Assembly (NCBI GenBank): GCA_002375765.1
Contig: DFMV01000023.1
Coordinates: forward strand, 28,115 to 92,114
Direction: 5' to 3'
Source: Rhizobiales bacterium UBA3584
GTDB lineage: Bacteria; Pseudomonadota; Alphaproteobacteria; Rhizobiales; Devosiaceae
Length of the DNA stretch: 64,000 nt
The first letter of the stretch is position 1. Every line of letters begins with the position of its first letter. The position numbers and the translations under genes were made by a program. The notes under the pieces were generated by a model, which worked only from the letters and a program-made list of their open reading frames with translations, did not search any database and was not told the DNA's origin. Shown here in pieces: positions 27,077 through 36,368 of the stretch.

Positions 27077-27888
27077 CAAACGGTAAACACCTCGCGGCGC
27101 AGTTCGTCCCAGCTGTCCTTGCTGCCCGCCACCAGAAGCCCGCCCTCCATATGGGCGGGCTTGTAGGCCGACCCATCGAAATGGGCGACATGCGCGCCCG
27201 CCTCGGCCATCATCAGCGATCCCGCCGCGTGGTCCCATGGCGTAAGCTTGTTGTACATCATGAAATTAAGGCTGCCACCCGCACCCAACCGGTATTCGTG
27301 CCCCGCGCACCGATAGGCCGCCAGCGTGTGAACCTTGGCGAGATTGGCCAGAATTTCTGCCCGCTTGTCTTTTGCGACATAAGACGCCGAAGCGGTCCCC
27401 GCCATCTGGTCGAGCGGAACCGGATCGGCAAATTTCTGCGCCAGCATCCGCCCATCGGGAAACACCTGAAAGCAGCCGCAGCCGCGCTCGGTCATTACCC
27501 AGTCATCACCGACCGGATCGTAGATCACCCCGGCAACCACTTCACCCTTCTGCACAACTGCCGCCATGACGGCAAACAGTGGCAGTCCCGCAGCGAAATT
27601 CCACGTCCCATCCACTGGATCGACATAGATTACGGTTTCGTTCTCGAAATGGGTGTCGAGCAGTCTGGGGTTGGCTGCCACCGCCTCTTCGCCAATCACG
27701 ACGGTCTGTGGCGAAGCCGCTTTGATCGCATCGGTAATGAACCGCTCGGAGGCCTCGTCAGCTTCGGTCACCAGATCATGCACGTGCGATTTGGTGCGGA
27801 TCGCGCCTTCATCGAGCCGCCGGAACCGGGGCATGATTTCCTTGGCCGCTGCCTCTCGCAGGATAGCGGTCAGGCGATCGATATTCAT
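27076..27888 (-). CDS. Inositol monophosphatase family phosphatase
   Basis: A 270-residue Mg2+-dependent phosphatase of the IMPase superfamily. Metal ligands: Glu67 in IGEEAV, Asp90 and Asp93 in DPVDGTWNF, and the Asp in [12 protein letters not shown]. This motif set covers inositol-1-phosphatase (SuhB), histidinol-phosphatase (HisN) and 3',5'-bisphosphate nucleotidase, and I cannot choose between them. The start overlaps the TtcA-type stop (ATGA), so the two form an operon. Confidence 0.88.
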   Translation of the reverse strand: MNIDRLTAILREAAAKEIMPRFRRLDEGAIRTKSHVHDLVTEADEASERFITDAIKAASPQTVVIGEEAVAANPRLLDTHFENETVIYVDPVDGTWNFAAGLPLFAVMAAVVQKGEVVAGVIYDPVGDDWVMTERGCGCFQVFPDGRMLAQKFADPVPLDQMAGTASASYVAKDKRAEILANLAKVHTLAAYRCAGHEYRLGAGGSLNFMMYNKLTPWDHAAGSLMMAEAGAHVAHFDGSAYKPAHMEGGLLVAGSKDSWDELRREVFTV

Positions 27889-28736
27889 TGGGTCACCTTG
27901 GCCGCCAGCGCGGCGAAATCGAAAAGCCTCGGGTCCAGCATGTGGCTGGGATTGATATTGCCCAACGCGCGGATCATCACGTCCTTGCGGCCAGGCATCT
28001 TGCGCTCGAAATCATCGAGCATCGCCTTCATGGCGTTGCGTTGCAGCCCGTCCTGAGATCCGCACAGATCGCAGGGAATAATGGGAAATTCCAATGCCTC
28101 GGCAAATCGTGCCAGATCAGCTTCCGCGCACAGGGCCAGTGGCCGCAGCACTTCCACATCGCCCTCATCATTGAGCAGCTTGGGCGGCATGGCGGCCAGC
28201 TTGCCCCCATGGAACAGATTCATGAAGAATGTTTCGAGGATGTCTTCGCGATGATGCCCCAGTACCAGCGCCGAACACTGCTCTTCGCGCGCGATGCGAT
28301 AGAGATGCCCACGCCGCAGCCGCGAGCAGAGCGAACAATAGGTCGCGCCTTCCGGCAGCTTGTCGGTAACGATCGAATAGGTGTCCTGATATTCGATCCG
28401 GTGCGCGATGCGGTTGCGCTCCAGGAATTCGGGCAGAATGTGCTTGGGAAAATTGGGTTGCCCCTGGTCGAGATTGCACGCCAGCAGTTCCACCGGCAAA
28501 AGCCCGCGCCATTTCAGATCGAGCAGCATCGCCAAAAGTCCATAGCTGTCCTTGCCGCCTGAAAGAGCCACCAGCCATTTCGTGCCCGGCCGCACCATAC
28601 CATAGACGTCCAGCGTCTCCCGGACCTGCCGGATCAGGCGCTTGCGCAGCTTGTTGAACTCAACGCCCGCGGGCGCGTCCCGAAACAGCGCAGGGCAGGA
28701 TTCGTCAAAATCCGCGATCGGTTCGGCAATACTCAT
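27885..28736 (-). CDS. ttcA: TtcA-type tRNA thiolation protein
   Basis: A 283-residue PP-loop ATPase of the TtcA family, which makes 2-thiocytidine at tRNA position 32 using an iron-sulfur cluster. The PP-loop is SGGKDS at 59-64. The cluster-binding CxxC pairs are YCSLCS and PCDLCGS. The C-terminal domain follows the family pattern through [10 protein letters not shown]. It is the first gene of the operon with the IMPase-type phosphatase. Confidence 0.9.
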   Translation of the reverse strand: MSIAEPIADFDESCPALFRDAPAGVEFNKLRKRLIRQVRETLDVYGMVRPGTKWLVALSGGKDSYGLLAMLLDLKWRGLLPVELLACNLDQGQPNFPKHILPEFLERNRIAHRIEYQDTYSIVTDKLPEGATYCSLCSRLRRGHLYRIAREEQCSALVLGHHREDILETFFMNLFHGGKLAAMPPKLLNDEGDVEVLRPLALCAEADLARFAEALEFPIIPCDLCGSQDGLQRNAMKAMLDDFERKMPGRKDVMIRALGNINPSHMLDPRLFDFAALAAKVTQ

Positions 28737-29141
28737 CTTGACCCTTCTCGCGCCAAAGGGAGTGTGAAACGAGGCGCATGCGTTTGATACATGCGACCGA
28801 CGCGGGGGAAAAGGGGCCGGTGCCGATTTCAGCGCAGCAGGCCGGGCGAAAGCCGCTATTGCGGCTCACCCGGCCCAGTGACGCAGAACAAGGCTGCTTT
28901 GAACCCGTTCGAACCGAAGCCGTCAGGAACCATCTGCGGTCCGGCTTGCACCTCCATATCAGGCAGGCATTGCCCTCTTCTCAACGCGTCTATACGCATT
29001 CTCCTCAAAAACCCGTCAATTGCCTTCGATCAGCCAGGATCTGACCCTCGCGCGCTCTTGCAAGCGCCGGATTCGCGGCCTTAGATCAAGTTTCGCGGCC
29101 CGCAGCGGAATGGCGAGTCGCCGTCCCATGTGGAGCGCGCA
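28737..29141. other. Divergent intergenic region with a stable hairpin
   Basis: About 400 bp between the divergent ttcA and bacA genes with no convincing gene. GGCCGGG-cgaa-AGCCGC-tatt-GCGGCT-ca-CCCGGCC (28842-28877) folds into a two-tier hairpin without a T-tract. CGCATG-N9-CATGCG lies at 28772-28792. It could encode a small RNA or hold operators; I recognise no riboswitch. Confidence 0.45.
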
Positions 29142-30518
29142 ATGTTTCGATCTTTCTTCCCGGTTCCCAAGCTGTTTTTCTCCTCCCTTCTTGGCTTGAT
29201 GATTCTGGCGATCATCGGCTGGTCGACGTTGGGGCCGACGCTTCAACCCTATCTCAGTCTGGACCGATTTATACTGCCGCCCCCATGCGCGCCGACCGAG
29301 GCGGTCGCGCCGCCGGGCGTGGGCGATACCGCCCAGGCCGTGCCCGGAGCCGAACTCACTGAACCCGATCTGCCGGATTCCTCGATAACCCAGCCCGATG
29401 CGCCCTCAGCCACCGAAGCGCGTTGCCTGCCGGAAGGGTCGTTCCTCACCGCCGAGCGGGTCTGGTTCTACCAGTACCTGCTCATTCTGGCCGTCGCGTT
29501 CTGCGTCTTCTGGTACCGTTACAAGCGCAACGAATGGTACTGGTGGTCGGTCGTCAGCACCGTGGCCATCATGCTGCTGACCTATTTCAACGTCCAGGTC
29601 GACGCCTTCATCAACAATTGGCAGGGCCGATTTTTCAACACAATGCAACAGGCGCTGACCGAACCTGGATCGGTCACGCCGGAAGTGTTTTACGGCCAGA
29701 TCGCCGAAGCCTTCGTCGTCCTGATGCCCCGCATCGTCGTGGCGGTCATTGTCGCCTTCTACACCGCCCATTACGTCTTCCGCTGGCGCAAGGCGATGAA
29801 CTCCTACTACATGGCCTGGTGGCCCTCGATCCGCACCACCGAAGGCGCCGCACAGCGCGTGCAGGAAGATACTATGCGCTTTGCCTCGATCACCGAGGAT
29901 CTCGGCGTCGCCTTCCTCGATTCCCTGATTACGCTTGTGGTGTTCATTCCCCTGCTGTGGACGCTCTCACAAAACGTCACCTCCCTGCCCTTTATCGGCG
30001 ACGTGCCGGGCAGCCTGGTCTGGGTGGCGTTGCTGTCGGCAGCTTTCGGCACCGTGCTTCTGGCCATTGTCGGTATCAAGCTGCCCGGTCTCAATTTCGA
30101 GAACCAGAAGGTCGAGGCGGCCTATCGTAAGGAACTGGTCTATGGCGAAGACCACGAGGAATACGCCCAGCCGGCGACATGGCGCGAACTGTTTGCCAAT
30201 GTGCAGAAGAACTATTTCCGCCTCTACTGGCACTACACCTACTTCAATCTCGCCCGTTACGGCTATCTCAACCTGGCGGGATACATCCCCCTGCTCGCCC
30301 TTTCGCCATCAATTCTGGCCGGCGCGCTGACGCTCGGTCTCTATCAGCAGGTGCAGCAGGCCTTCGGCCAGGTGGCCTCCTCGTTCCAGTTCCTGGCCCG
30401 CGCCTGGTCCACGGTCATTGAACTGCTCTCGGTCCACAAGCGCCTGATGCACTTCGAAAGCCACATCCCGCGAGACCAGGAACCGATCAAGGAATCAGTC
30501 AGCGAGTACGCAAGCTAG
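29142..30518 (+). CDS. sbmA: SbmA/BacA-family peptide antibiotic transporter
   Basis: A 458-residue inner-membrane protein of the SbmA/BacA family, which imports proline-rich and nodule cysteine-rich peptides and affects very-long-chain fatty acid modification of lipid A in rhizobia. It begins MFRSFFPVPKLFFSS as in BacA. The core helices include NNWQGRFFNTMQQAL, the YRKELVYGEDHEEYA segment and LARYGYLNLAGYIP. Unlike the roughly 410-420-residue family norm, it has a proline/glutamate-rich, likely periplasmic insert at about residues 47-105, between the first two helices, with two cysteines. No ABC ATPase domain. A terminator shared with rpsD follows. Confidence 0.9.
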   Translation: MFRSFFPVPKLFFSSLLGLMILAIIGWSTLGPTLQPYLSLDRFILPPPCAPTEAVAPPGVGDTAQAVPGAELTEPDLPDSSITQPDAPSATEARCLPEGSFLTAERVWFYQYLLILAVAFCVFWYRYKRNEWYWWSVVSTVAIMLLTYFNVQVDAFINNWQGRFFNTMQQALTEPGSVTPEVFYGQIAEAFVVLMPRIVVAVIVAFYTAHYVFRWRKAMNSYYMAWWPSIRTTEGAAQRVQEDTMRFASITEDLGVAFLDSLITLVVFIPLLWTLSQNVTSLPFIGDVPGSLVWVALLSAAFGTVLLAIVGIKLPGLNFENQKVEAAYRKELVYGEDHEEYAQPATWRELFANVQKNYFRLYWHYTYFNLARYGYLNLAGYIPLLALSPSILAGALTLGLYQQVQQAFGQVASSFQFLARAWSTVIELLSVHKRLMHFESHIPRDQEPIKESVSEYAS

Positions 30519-30524
30519 ACAAAA

Positions 30525-30552
30525 AAAGGGCCGCCCGATCGGGCGGCCCTTT
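30525..30552. terminator. Bidirectional terminator between bacA and rpsD
   Basis: AAAGGGCCGCCCGATCGGGC continues into a perfect palindrome with A and T tracts on its two sides, serving both convergent genes. Confidence 0.9.
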
Positions 30553-30574
30553 GAATTGAAACTCTGTAATTCGC

Positions 30575-31192
30575 TTAGCGCGAATAGAATTCCACAACCA
30601 GGTTCGGTTCCATCTGCACCGGATAGGGCACATCGCCCAAGGCCGGAACGCGGACAAAGGTCGCGGTCATCTTGGAGTGATCGACATCGACGTAATCGGG
30701 CACGTCACGCTCGGCGAGCTGAACGGCTTCAAGAACGATGGTGAGCTGCTTGGAGCGCTCACGGATCGAGATCACGTCGCCCGGCTGCACATTGTAGCTC
30801 GGGATGTTGACGCGCTTGCCATTGACCTGAACGTGGCCGTGGTTGACGAACTGACGCGCAGCAAACACGGTCGGCACGAACTTGGCGCGGTAAACGATGG
30901 CATCCAGACGGCTTTCGAGAATGCCGATCAGGTTTTCGCCGGTGTCACCGCGACGACGGGCAGCTTCAGCGTAAACGCGCTTGAAGGCCTTTTCGGTGAT
31001 CGAGCCGTAATAGCCCTTCAGCTTCTGCTTGGCGCGCAGCTGGATACCAAAGTCGGAAAGCTTGCTCTTGCGGCGCTGGCCGTGCTGGCCGGGGCCATAG
31101 GCGCGGGCATTGAGCGGGGACTTCGGGCGACCCCAGATATTTTCGCCGAGGCGGCGGTCGATCTTGTGCTTCTGCGAATGACGTTTTGACAT
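30575..31192 (-). CDS. rpsD: Ribosomal protein uS4
   Basis: The 205-residue primary-assembly protein of the 30S subunit that binds the 5' domain of 16S rRNA. N-terminal [20 protein letters not shown], the S4 RNA-binding domain from about residue 95 ([20 protein letters not shown], then [17 protein letters not shown]) and the C-terminus VVEFYSR are all standard. Single gene here, apart from the rpsM-rpsK-rpoA cluster, as usual in alphaproteobacteria. Confidence 0.98.
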   Translation of the reverse strand: MSKRHSQKHKIDRRLGENIWGRPKSPLNARAYGPGQHGQRRKSKLSDFGIQLRAKQKLKGYYGSITEKAFKRVYAEAARRRGDTGENLIGILESRLDAIVYRAKFVPTVFAARQFVNHGHVQVNGKRVNIPSYNVQPGDVISIRERSKQLTIVLEAVQLAERDVPDYVDVDHSKMTATFVRVPALGDVPYPVQMEPNLVVEFYSR

Positions 31193-31410
31193 CGCTTGTC
31201 CTTTTTAAAACCAAAGATAAAAGACAGCGCCCTCCTCTGTCCTGCCCGAAGGCAGAACCGACAGACCGTGCGAAAAACGTGGTTGCAGGCCCGGCTTCAA
31301 AGCCGAACCAGAAGCACAAACCGACGGTCCCGGGTGCTTCCCGATGGGCAAAGCCGATCAGGATGGCCGGTTTCTATGGGGCAAAGCCTGTAAAGTCAAG
31401 CGCCGCGCGA

Positions 31411-32331
31411 CTATTGCAGCGCTTGCCGCCCCTGCCTGCGCTCCCTCTGAAAAACATAAAGACCCGAGGCGAGAATGATTGCGGCACCAACCCAGGTCCA
31501 GAAATCGGGAAAATCCCCGAAAACGAGGTAACCGATAATCGTTGCGCCGATGATCTCCAGATACTGGAACGGCGCGAGCGTGCTGGCCGACGTCCTGCGG
31601 AATGCCTCGGAAAACAAAAAGAAGGTGACCCCCGAGAACATCCCCATGAAAACAAGCTGCCCCCAGGGTCCGTCGGGATCGATTCCCTCAAGACTCACAA
31701 GATCGAAGCCACCAAAAGCCAGCAACCCGCCGCCCAAAATTGCCATGGCGACCAGCGAAAACCAGAACTGCACGGACAACCCGTCCATCTCGCGTGACAG
31801 CTTGCGGATGACGATGGCGTTCAAGGCAAAGCCTGTCGCCGCCACCAGCGGCAACAGCGAAGCCCAACCGAATACGTCCCAACTGGGCCGAATGACGATC
31901 AGGGCGCCAACAAGGCCCACAGCCACGGCGGCGTAACGACGCCACCCGGTTTTTTCTCCGAGCAGCCAGGCAGAGAGCAGCGTGAGGATCAAAGGCTCGA
32001 CAAAGAATATGGCAATCGCGGTCGCGATCGGCATTGTGACGAATGCCGCGATCAGTGACGACAGCACCACAGCAATCGTGGCCCCGCCCATGAGCAAAAG
32101 CGGCCACGGCCCCCGGGCCAGCCGACGTCGCAGCACGACAATGGCCAATCCCAGCATCAGCATCTGGAACAGAAAGCGCCAGAACGCGATTTCGAAGGGT
32201 TCCATTATGCCCGTCAGGCTCTTGGACATGGCATCGCTGATCGGCACCAGCAGCACTGCCGCGATCATGAACGGCATCCCGCTTGTCGAGTTGGCGAGTG
32301 CGTCTCGCGCCTGCGATTTGATAACAGCCAT
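31411..32331 (-). CDS. EamA/DMT family transporter
   Basis: A 306-residue, ten-helix transporter with two EamA repeats (the second from about GFALNAIVIRKLSREMDG). Pattern PISDAMSKSLTG and FWRFLFQMLMLGLAIVVLRR are typical of the RhaT/S-adenosylmethionine-like members. The start at 32331 is preferred to 32364 because the upstream residues are polar. Substrate unknown; single gene. Confidence 0.85.
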   Translation of the reverse strand: MAVIKSQARDALANSTSGMPFMIAAVLLVPISDAMSKSLTGIMEPFEIAFWRFLFQMLMLGLAIVVLRRRLARGPWPLLLMGGATIAVVLSSLIAAFVTMPIATAIAIFFVEPLILTLLSAWLLGEKTGWRRYAAVAVGLVGALIVIRPSWDVFGWASLLPLVAATGFALNAIVIRKLSREMDGLSVQFWFSLVAMAILGGGLLAFGGFDLVSLEGIDPDGPWGQLVFMGMFSGVTFFLFSEAFRRTSASTLAPFQYLEIIGATIIGYLVFGDFPDFWTWVGAAIILASGLYVFQRERRQGRQALQ

Positions 32332-32404
32332 GAGGAGAAATCGGCCAGCAAAGGTGGGAGTCAATAAGGCGACACCCTAGTCTCGGGCACAGCCCACCGC
32401 AACC

Positions 32405-33214
32405 TCAGCCCTGTTCGGTTTCGTCCTCGCCCTTCTGCCGCGAAGGGTTGGGCCGCTCGTGCCGCCGGTCGAGTGCTGCAACGATGCCACGCAGCGTCCG
32501 CACTTCCTGCGCGTTGAAACCGCCCCGCGCAAACATGGCCCGAATATTGTTCATCATGCCGGGCCGCTTGGCCGGTGTCTTGAAAAATCCCGCCCGGTCC
32601 AAAGCTTCGCCCAATTGCTCAGTCATCGCCGCCAGTTGCCCGCGTGGCGCCGGTTCACCTTCATCGGCCGAAAAGGGCAGTGGCTGATCCTTGAGCGCCG
32701 CGCGCCGCCACTCATACGCCAGAACCAACACCGCCTGCGCGATATTGAGCGAGGCAAAGGCCGGCTCGACCGGCAGCGTCACGATGGCATCGGCCAGCGC
32801 AACCTCGTCATTGTTGAGCCCCCAGCGCTCGCGCCCGAACAGGATGCCCGCCCTCTGCCCGCCCCCGATGTGGGCCGAAAGCCGGTCCGCCGCTTCGTCG
32901 GGACCGATCACCGGCTTGAACATTTCCCGGTTTCGCGCCGTCGTGGCGAGAACAAGATTGAGATCGCCCATCGCCTCGGTCAGCGTTTCAAACACCTGAA
33001 CCCGCTCGATCACCGGCAGCGCCTTGGCCGCAGAAGCCGTAGCCTTTTCGTTTGGCCATCCATCGCGTGGATTGACCAGCCGCAGATCCCAGAGCCCGAA
33101 ATTGGCCATGGCGCGCGCCGCTGCACCGATATTTTCGCCAAGCTGCGGCTCGACCAGAATGATCGCCGGCGTGGGCCGGAACGCAAATTCCTTGCTGCTG
33201 TCGGTCCCCGCCAT
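32405..33214 (-). CDS. TrmJ-type tRNA 2'-O-methyltransferase
   Basis: A 269-residue SPOUT (TrmH/SpoU) methyltransferase of the TrmJ/YfhQ group, which methylates the 2'-OH of nucleotide 32 in tRNA. Motif 1 is PQLGENIGAAARAMANFG, motif 2 LFGRERWGLNNDEV and motif 3 PAFASLNIAQAVLVLAYE; these form the knotted cofactor site. A C-terminal extension (about 190-269) follows, as in TrmJ. Its ATG overlaps the last base of the GNAT stop (TGATG). Confidence 0.87.
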   Translation of the reverse strand: MAGTDSSKEFAFRPTPAIILVEPQLGENIGAAARAMANFGLWDLRLVNPRDGWPNEKATASAAKALPVIERVQVFETLTEAMGDLNLVLATTARNREMFKPVIGPDEAADRLSAHIGGGQRAGILFGRERWGLNNDEVALADAIVTLPVEPAFASLNIAQAVLVLAYEWRRAALKDQPLPFSADEGEPAPRGQLAAMTEQLGEALDRAGFFKTPAKRPGMMNNIRAMFARGGFNAQEVRTLRGIVAALDRRHERPNPSRQKGEDETEQG

Positions 33215-33777
33215 CAGTTTGCCTTCCGCGCTGCGCGCCACTCATCTTCGAGAATGGCGTAAACGAACTCTTCGTCCCATTCGCCCTTGAATATCGCATG
33301 CTCGCGAAAATGCGCCTCGCGCCGCATGCCCAGTTTTTCCATTACTCGCCACGAGCCTGTGTTGCGCGCATCGCACCGCGCCGAAATCCTGTGCAGGCCC
33401 ACCTGCTCAAAGCCCACCGCCAGTACCGATTCCATCGCTTCTGTCGTGTAGCCCTGCCCTTGAAATGCCGGGCTCATCACATAACCGATCTGCCCCTGCC
33501 GCGCCGCGCGGTCCTCAAACATCAGCACCACATCCCCGATCAATGCCCCACTTGCCTTGAGTACAGCTGCATATTGAATGCCTTCGCTGTTCTCTCCCAG
33601 ACCATCCATGGCGATCCAGCGCGGCATTAGCTCACGGACACGCTCGAGCGAACGCGGCTCCCACATGCAATAGCGCGCGACTTCGGGCAGCCCCTGATAG
33701 GCGGCCGCCGCCTCGGCATCGGAAGGCGCGAATTTGCGCAGTATCAGCCGTTCGGTTTCAATGGGAAAAAAAGTCAT
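33214..33777 (-). CDS. GNAT family N-acetyltransferase (RimJ-like)
   Basis: A 187-residue acetyltransferase of the RimJ/RimL-type Acetyltransf_3 group: ETERLILRKFAPSDAEA at the N-terminus, QGQGYTTEAMESVLAVGFE as the acetyl-CoA pyrophosphate loop, and ARNTGSWRVMEKLGMRREAH near the end. Targets in this group are N-termini or small molecules. The frame remains open upstream to 34158, but the fold starts at 33777 and the upstream part runs antisense to a GFA gene. Translationally coupled to the trmJ-like gene. Confidence 0.87.
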   Translation of the reverse strand: MTFFPIETERLILRKFAPSDAEAAAAYQGLPEVARYCMWEPRSLERVRELMPRWIAMDGLGENSEGIQYAAVLKASGALIGDVVLMFEDRAARQGQIGYVMSPAFQGQGYTTEAMESVLAVGFEQVGLHRISARCDARNTGSWRVMEKLGMRREAHFREHAIFKGEWDEEFVYAILEDEWRAARKAN

Positions 33778-33892
33778 AAGGTCGACGCTCGTTTGCCCTG
33801 CGGTCAGTAATGCCTGCCGACGGCGATGGCAACAATTGCGCTGGCCAGGATTTACGCTGGCAATGTGCGCAGCCTCGTGCCAGCTTTCACCC

Positions 33893-34324
33893 ATGCCAAT
33901 GCTCAGTCTCGATGAAACCGCCAGTTGCGCCTGTGGTGCCGTGAGCCTCCGGATCAAGGGGCCGGTTCTCTCGATGCTGGTCTGTTCCTGCCTCGACTGC
34001 CGAAAATCGACCGGCACCGGCCATTCTGCCGTGGTCCTGATGTCCACCGATTCTGTTGCTGCCTCGGGCAAGATGAAGGGACATACCCGCACGGCCGCTT
34101 CAGGGGCCGAGATAACCCGCAACTTCTGCCCGAAATGCGGGACGCCCCTGTTCGCCAAAACCGCCCGCGCGCCGCTTTTGACCCTGCTTCCGGTCGGACT
34201 ATTCGATCAACCCGATTGGTTTTCGCCCCGACAGGCCATCTTCTCGCGCACCCATCTCGATTGGGACACCCTCGACGAGGCGCTTCCCCGATACGATACC
34301 TACCGCGACAATGGAGGATTTTGA
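33893..34324 (+). CDS. GFA/Mss4-like zinc-binding protein 1
   Basis: A 143-residue protein of the GFA (glutathione-dependent formaldehyde-activating-like) family. Zinc-binding pairs: CACG (residues 11-14), CSCLDC and FCPKCGT. The family name comes from Gfa, whose proposed catalytic role has been questioned; most members are simply Mss4-like zinc proteins of unknown activity. Its stop overlaps the start of the next GFA gene (TGATG). Confidence 0.88.
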   Translation: MPMLSLDETASCACGAVSLRIKGPVLSMLVCSCLDCRKSTGTGHSAVVLMSTDSVAASGKMKGHTRTAASGAEITRNFCPKCGTPLFAKTARAPLLTLLPVGLFDQPDWFSPRQAIFSRTHLDWDTLDEALPRYDTYRDNGGF

Positions 34325-34722
34325 TGTTTGCAACCGGCCGCTGCCTCTGCGGAGCCATCAGCTTTTCGGTCGCCGAACCGCCAATCCGCATGGCCCAGTG
34401 CCATTGCGAGGATTGCCGGCGGCTGACCGGCACCGGGCACATCGTTCAGGCCTTCTTCAAGACCGACGATGTGACCATCAGCGGACAACCGGCAGTTTTC
34501 GAGAACGTTGCCGATAGTGGCAGCGAACGCCGCCGCTCCTTTTGCCCATCCTGTGGCTCGACCCTGTTTTCCGAACGCAACACCGCGCCCGGCATCATCG
34601 GCATTGCCGTCGGCGCCTTCGACAATTCCGACTGGTTCAGCCCCGGCATGGTCTTTTACACGCATCAGCGCCCTCACTGGGACCCCGAAGTGCCCGGCGT
34701 ACAGGCCCACGAAAGAATGTAG
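34324..34722 (+). CDS. GFA/Mss4-like zinc-binding protein 2
   Basis: A 132-residue GFA-family paralogue of the preceding gene. Zinc pairs are CLCG (residues 7-10), CHCEDC and FCPSCGS, and the WFSPGMVFYTHQRPHWD C-terminal pattern is typical. Tandem, overlapping paralogues suggest a heteromer or related substrates. The TfoX-domain gene starts at the very next base after its stop. Confidence 0.88.
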   Translation: MFATGRCLCGAISFSVAEPPIRMAQCHCEDCRRLTGTGHIVQAFFKTDDVTISGQPAVFENVADSGSERRRSFCPSCGSTLFSERNTAPGIIGIAVGAFDNSDWFSPGMVFYTHQRPHWDPEVPGVQAHERM

Positions 34723-35058
34723 ATGAGCCAGGCCGCCGACGATCTTTCCGACCGCATTCGTGAACGCCTCGCCCCTATTCCGGGAGTCGCCGAACAAAAG
34801 ATGTTCGGTGGACGTGCGTTCATGCTCGATGGCAATATGATCTGCGGCATCATGAAGGATGGCGGTTTGCTCGCCCGCGTCGGCAAGGACGGCTACGACG
34901 CCGCCCTCGCTCTTCCCGGCTGCCAGCCCATGACCATGGGCGCCAAGACCATGTCGGGCTTTGTCGTCGTCGATGGCGATGTGCTCGACACCGAAGAGGG
35001 GTTGGCCCAATGGGTCGATCGTTGCCTGGCCTTCGCCGCCACTCTGCCGCCGAAATAG
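34723..35058 (+). CDS. TfoX/Sxy N-terminal domain protein
   Basis: A 111-residue protein made only of the TfoX N-terminal domain: VAEQKMFGGRAFMLDGNMIC, then GLLARVGKDGYDAAL. In gammaproteobacteria TfoX/Sxy is a competence co-regulator, but stand-alone N-terminal domains in alphaproteobacteria have no proven role. It begins directly after the second GFA gene, making a tight three-gene unit, and converges on the KAS-II gene with a one-base gap. Confidence 0.83.
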   Translation: MSQAADDLSDRIRERLAPIPGVAEQKMFGGRAFMLDGNMICGIMKDGGLLARVGKDGYDAALALPGCQPMTMGAKTMSGFVVVDGDVLDTEEGLAQWVDRCLAFAATLPPK

Positions 35059-35059
35059 T

Positions 35060-36331
35060 TCAGGCGCGCCCGAACACCAGCGTCGCGTTGATCCCGCCGA
35101 AGCCGAACGAATTGGACATCACATAGTCCACATGCTTCGCGATCGGCTTATTGGGCACCAGCTCGAACCCCCGGCCCTCAGGCACCGGATCGTCGAGATT
35201 GATCGTGGCGGGCAACATGTTTTCGCGGATTGCCATCACCGAGAACATGGCCTCGATTGCGCCAGCCGCACCAAGAAGGTGCCCCGTTGACGATTTGGTC
35301 GATGAAACCGCCAGCGTCTTCCCCCGGTCACCGAACACGGCACCGATGCCGGCCAGTTCCGCCGCATCGCCAACCGGCGTCGAGGTAGCATGCGCGTTGA
35401 TGTAGCCGACCACGTCGGGAGAAATTCCCGCCATAGCCAACGCCTTGCGCATCGCCACCTGCGCGCCCGCGCCGTCCGGCGAACCCGCCGTCAGGTGATA
35501 GGCATCGGCGGATGTGCCATAGCCCGCTACCACTGCAAGCGGCACCGCCCCGCGTGCCTTGGCATGGCTGAGCTTTTCGATAACCAGCACCGCTGCTCCC
35601 TCGGCCAGAACGAACCCGGAGTGACCGGTGTCGAACGGCCGCGACGCCTTATGCGGCTCATCATTATAGGACGAGGTCAGGGCGCGCGACGCGCCGAACC
35701 CGCCAATCGATATGGGATCAACCGATCCTTCGGCCCCGCCAACAACGGCAACCTCAGCCTCTCCGGTCATAATCAGCCGCATGCCGTCGCCAATCGCCTG
35801 GGCCGACGCCGCGCACGCGGTTACCGGCGTTCCAATCGGGCCACGAAACCGATGCACGATGGAAATCCAGCCCGCTGCCATATTGGCGAGGAACGAGGGC
35901 ACGGTGAACGGCGATAGCCGCCGCGGCCCTTTTTCTGCAATGGTCCGCGCCGCCTGCGCCATCACCGGCTCTCCGCCGACACCGGACGCGATAATCGTGG
36001 CTGTTGCTTGCTGCCCTGCATCATCCTGGGGGTGCCAGCCCGCCTGATCGAGAGCCTGCGCCGCGGCGGCAAGCCCATACTGAATAAAAAGATCCATCTT
36101 CTTGATCTCCTTGGGCTCAATCCATTCGGTCGGATCGAACCCATCGGGATCATGGGCCTTGTCGGGCACCAATCCGGCGATGTGGGAGGCAAATCCCGTC
36201 GTATCGAAGCGATTGTTCCGCACGACCCCACTTTTGCCCGCAAGAAGCCGCTCCCAATTGGTCGCGACGCCCACCCCAAGCGGGGACACCGCTCCCATGC
36301 CGGTTACAACAACCGGATCATCGCTTTGCAT
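35060..36331 (-). CDS. fabF: Beta-ketoacyl-ACP synthase II-like (KAS-II)
   Basis: A 423-residue condensing enzyme that extends acyl-ACP with malonyl-ACP. Active site Cys173 (VTACAASAQAIGD), His314 (NAHATSTP), Lys346 and His351 (KSSTGHLLGAAG). The length and full triad argue for activity. It is not next to acpP or fabG; instead it lies 37 bp downstream of a MarR gene with a strong operator, so it may be a conditionally expressed paralogue and not the housekeeping FabF. Confidence 0.88.
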   Translation of the reverse strand: MQSDDPVVVTGMGAVSPLGVGVATNWERLLAGKSGVVRNNRFDTTGFASHIAGLVPDKAHDPDGFDPTEWIEPKEIKKMDLFIQYGLAAAAQALDQAGWHPQDDAGQQATATIIASGVGGEPVMAQAARTIAEKGPRRLSPFTVPSFLANMAAGWISIVHRFRGPIGTPVTACAASAQAIGDGMRLIMTGEAEVAVVGGAEGSVDPISIGGFGASRALTSSYNDEPHKASRPFDTGHSGFVLAEGAAVLVIEKLSHAKARGAVPLAVVAGYGTSADAYHLTAGSPDGAGAQVAMRKALAMAGISPDVVGYINAHATSTPVGDAAELAGIGAVFGDRGKTLAVSSTKSSTGHLLGAAGAIEAMFSVMAIRENMLPATINLDDPVPEGRGFELVPNKPIAKHVDYVMSNSFGFGGINATLVFGRA

Positions 36332-36368
36332 CGAAAGTCTCCATCACTGGTTTTGTATTGATTTGGCT

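Noticed and set aside
33925..34722. 265-codon frame that would fuse an upstream stretch to the second GFA gene
   Set aside because: The upstream part overlaps the first GFA gene in another frame; the true gene starts at ATG 34324 with a complete GFA N-terminus.
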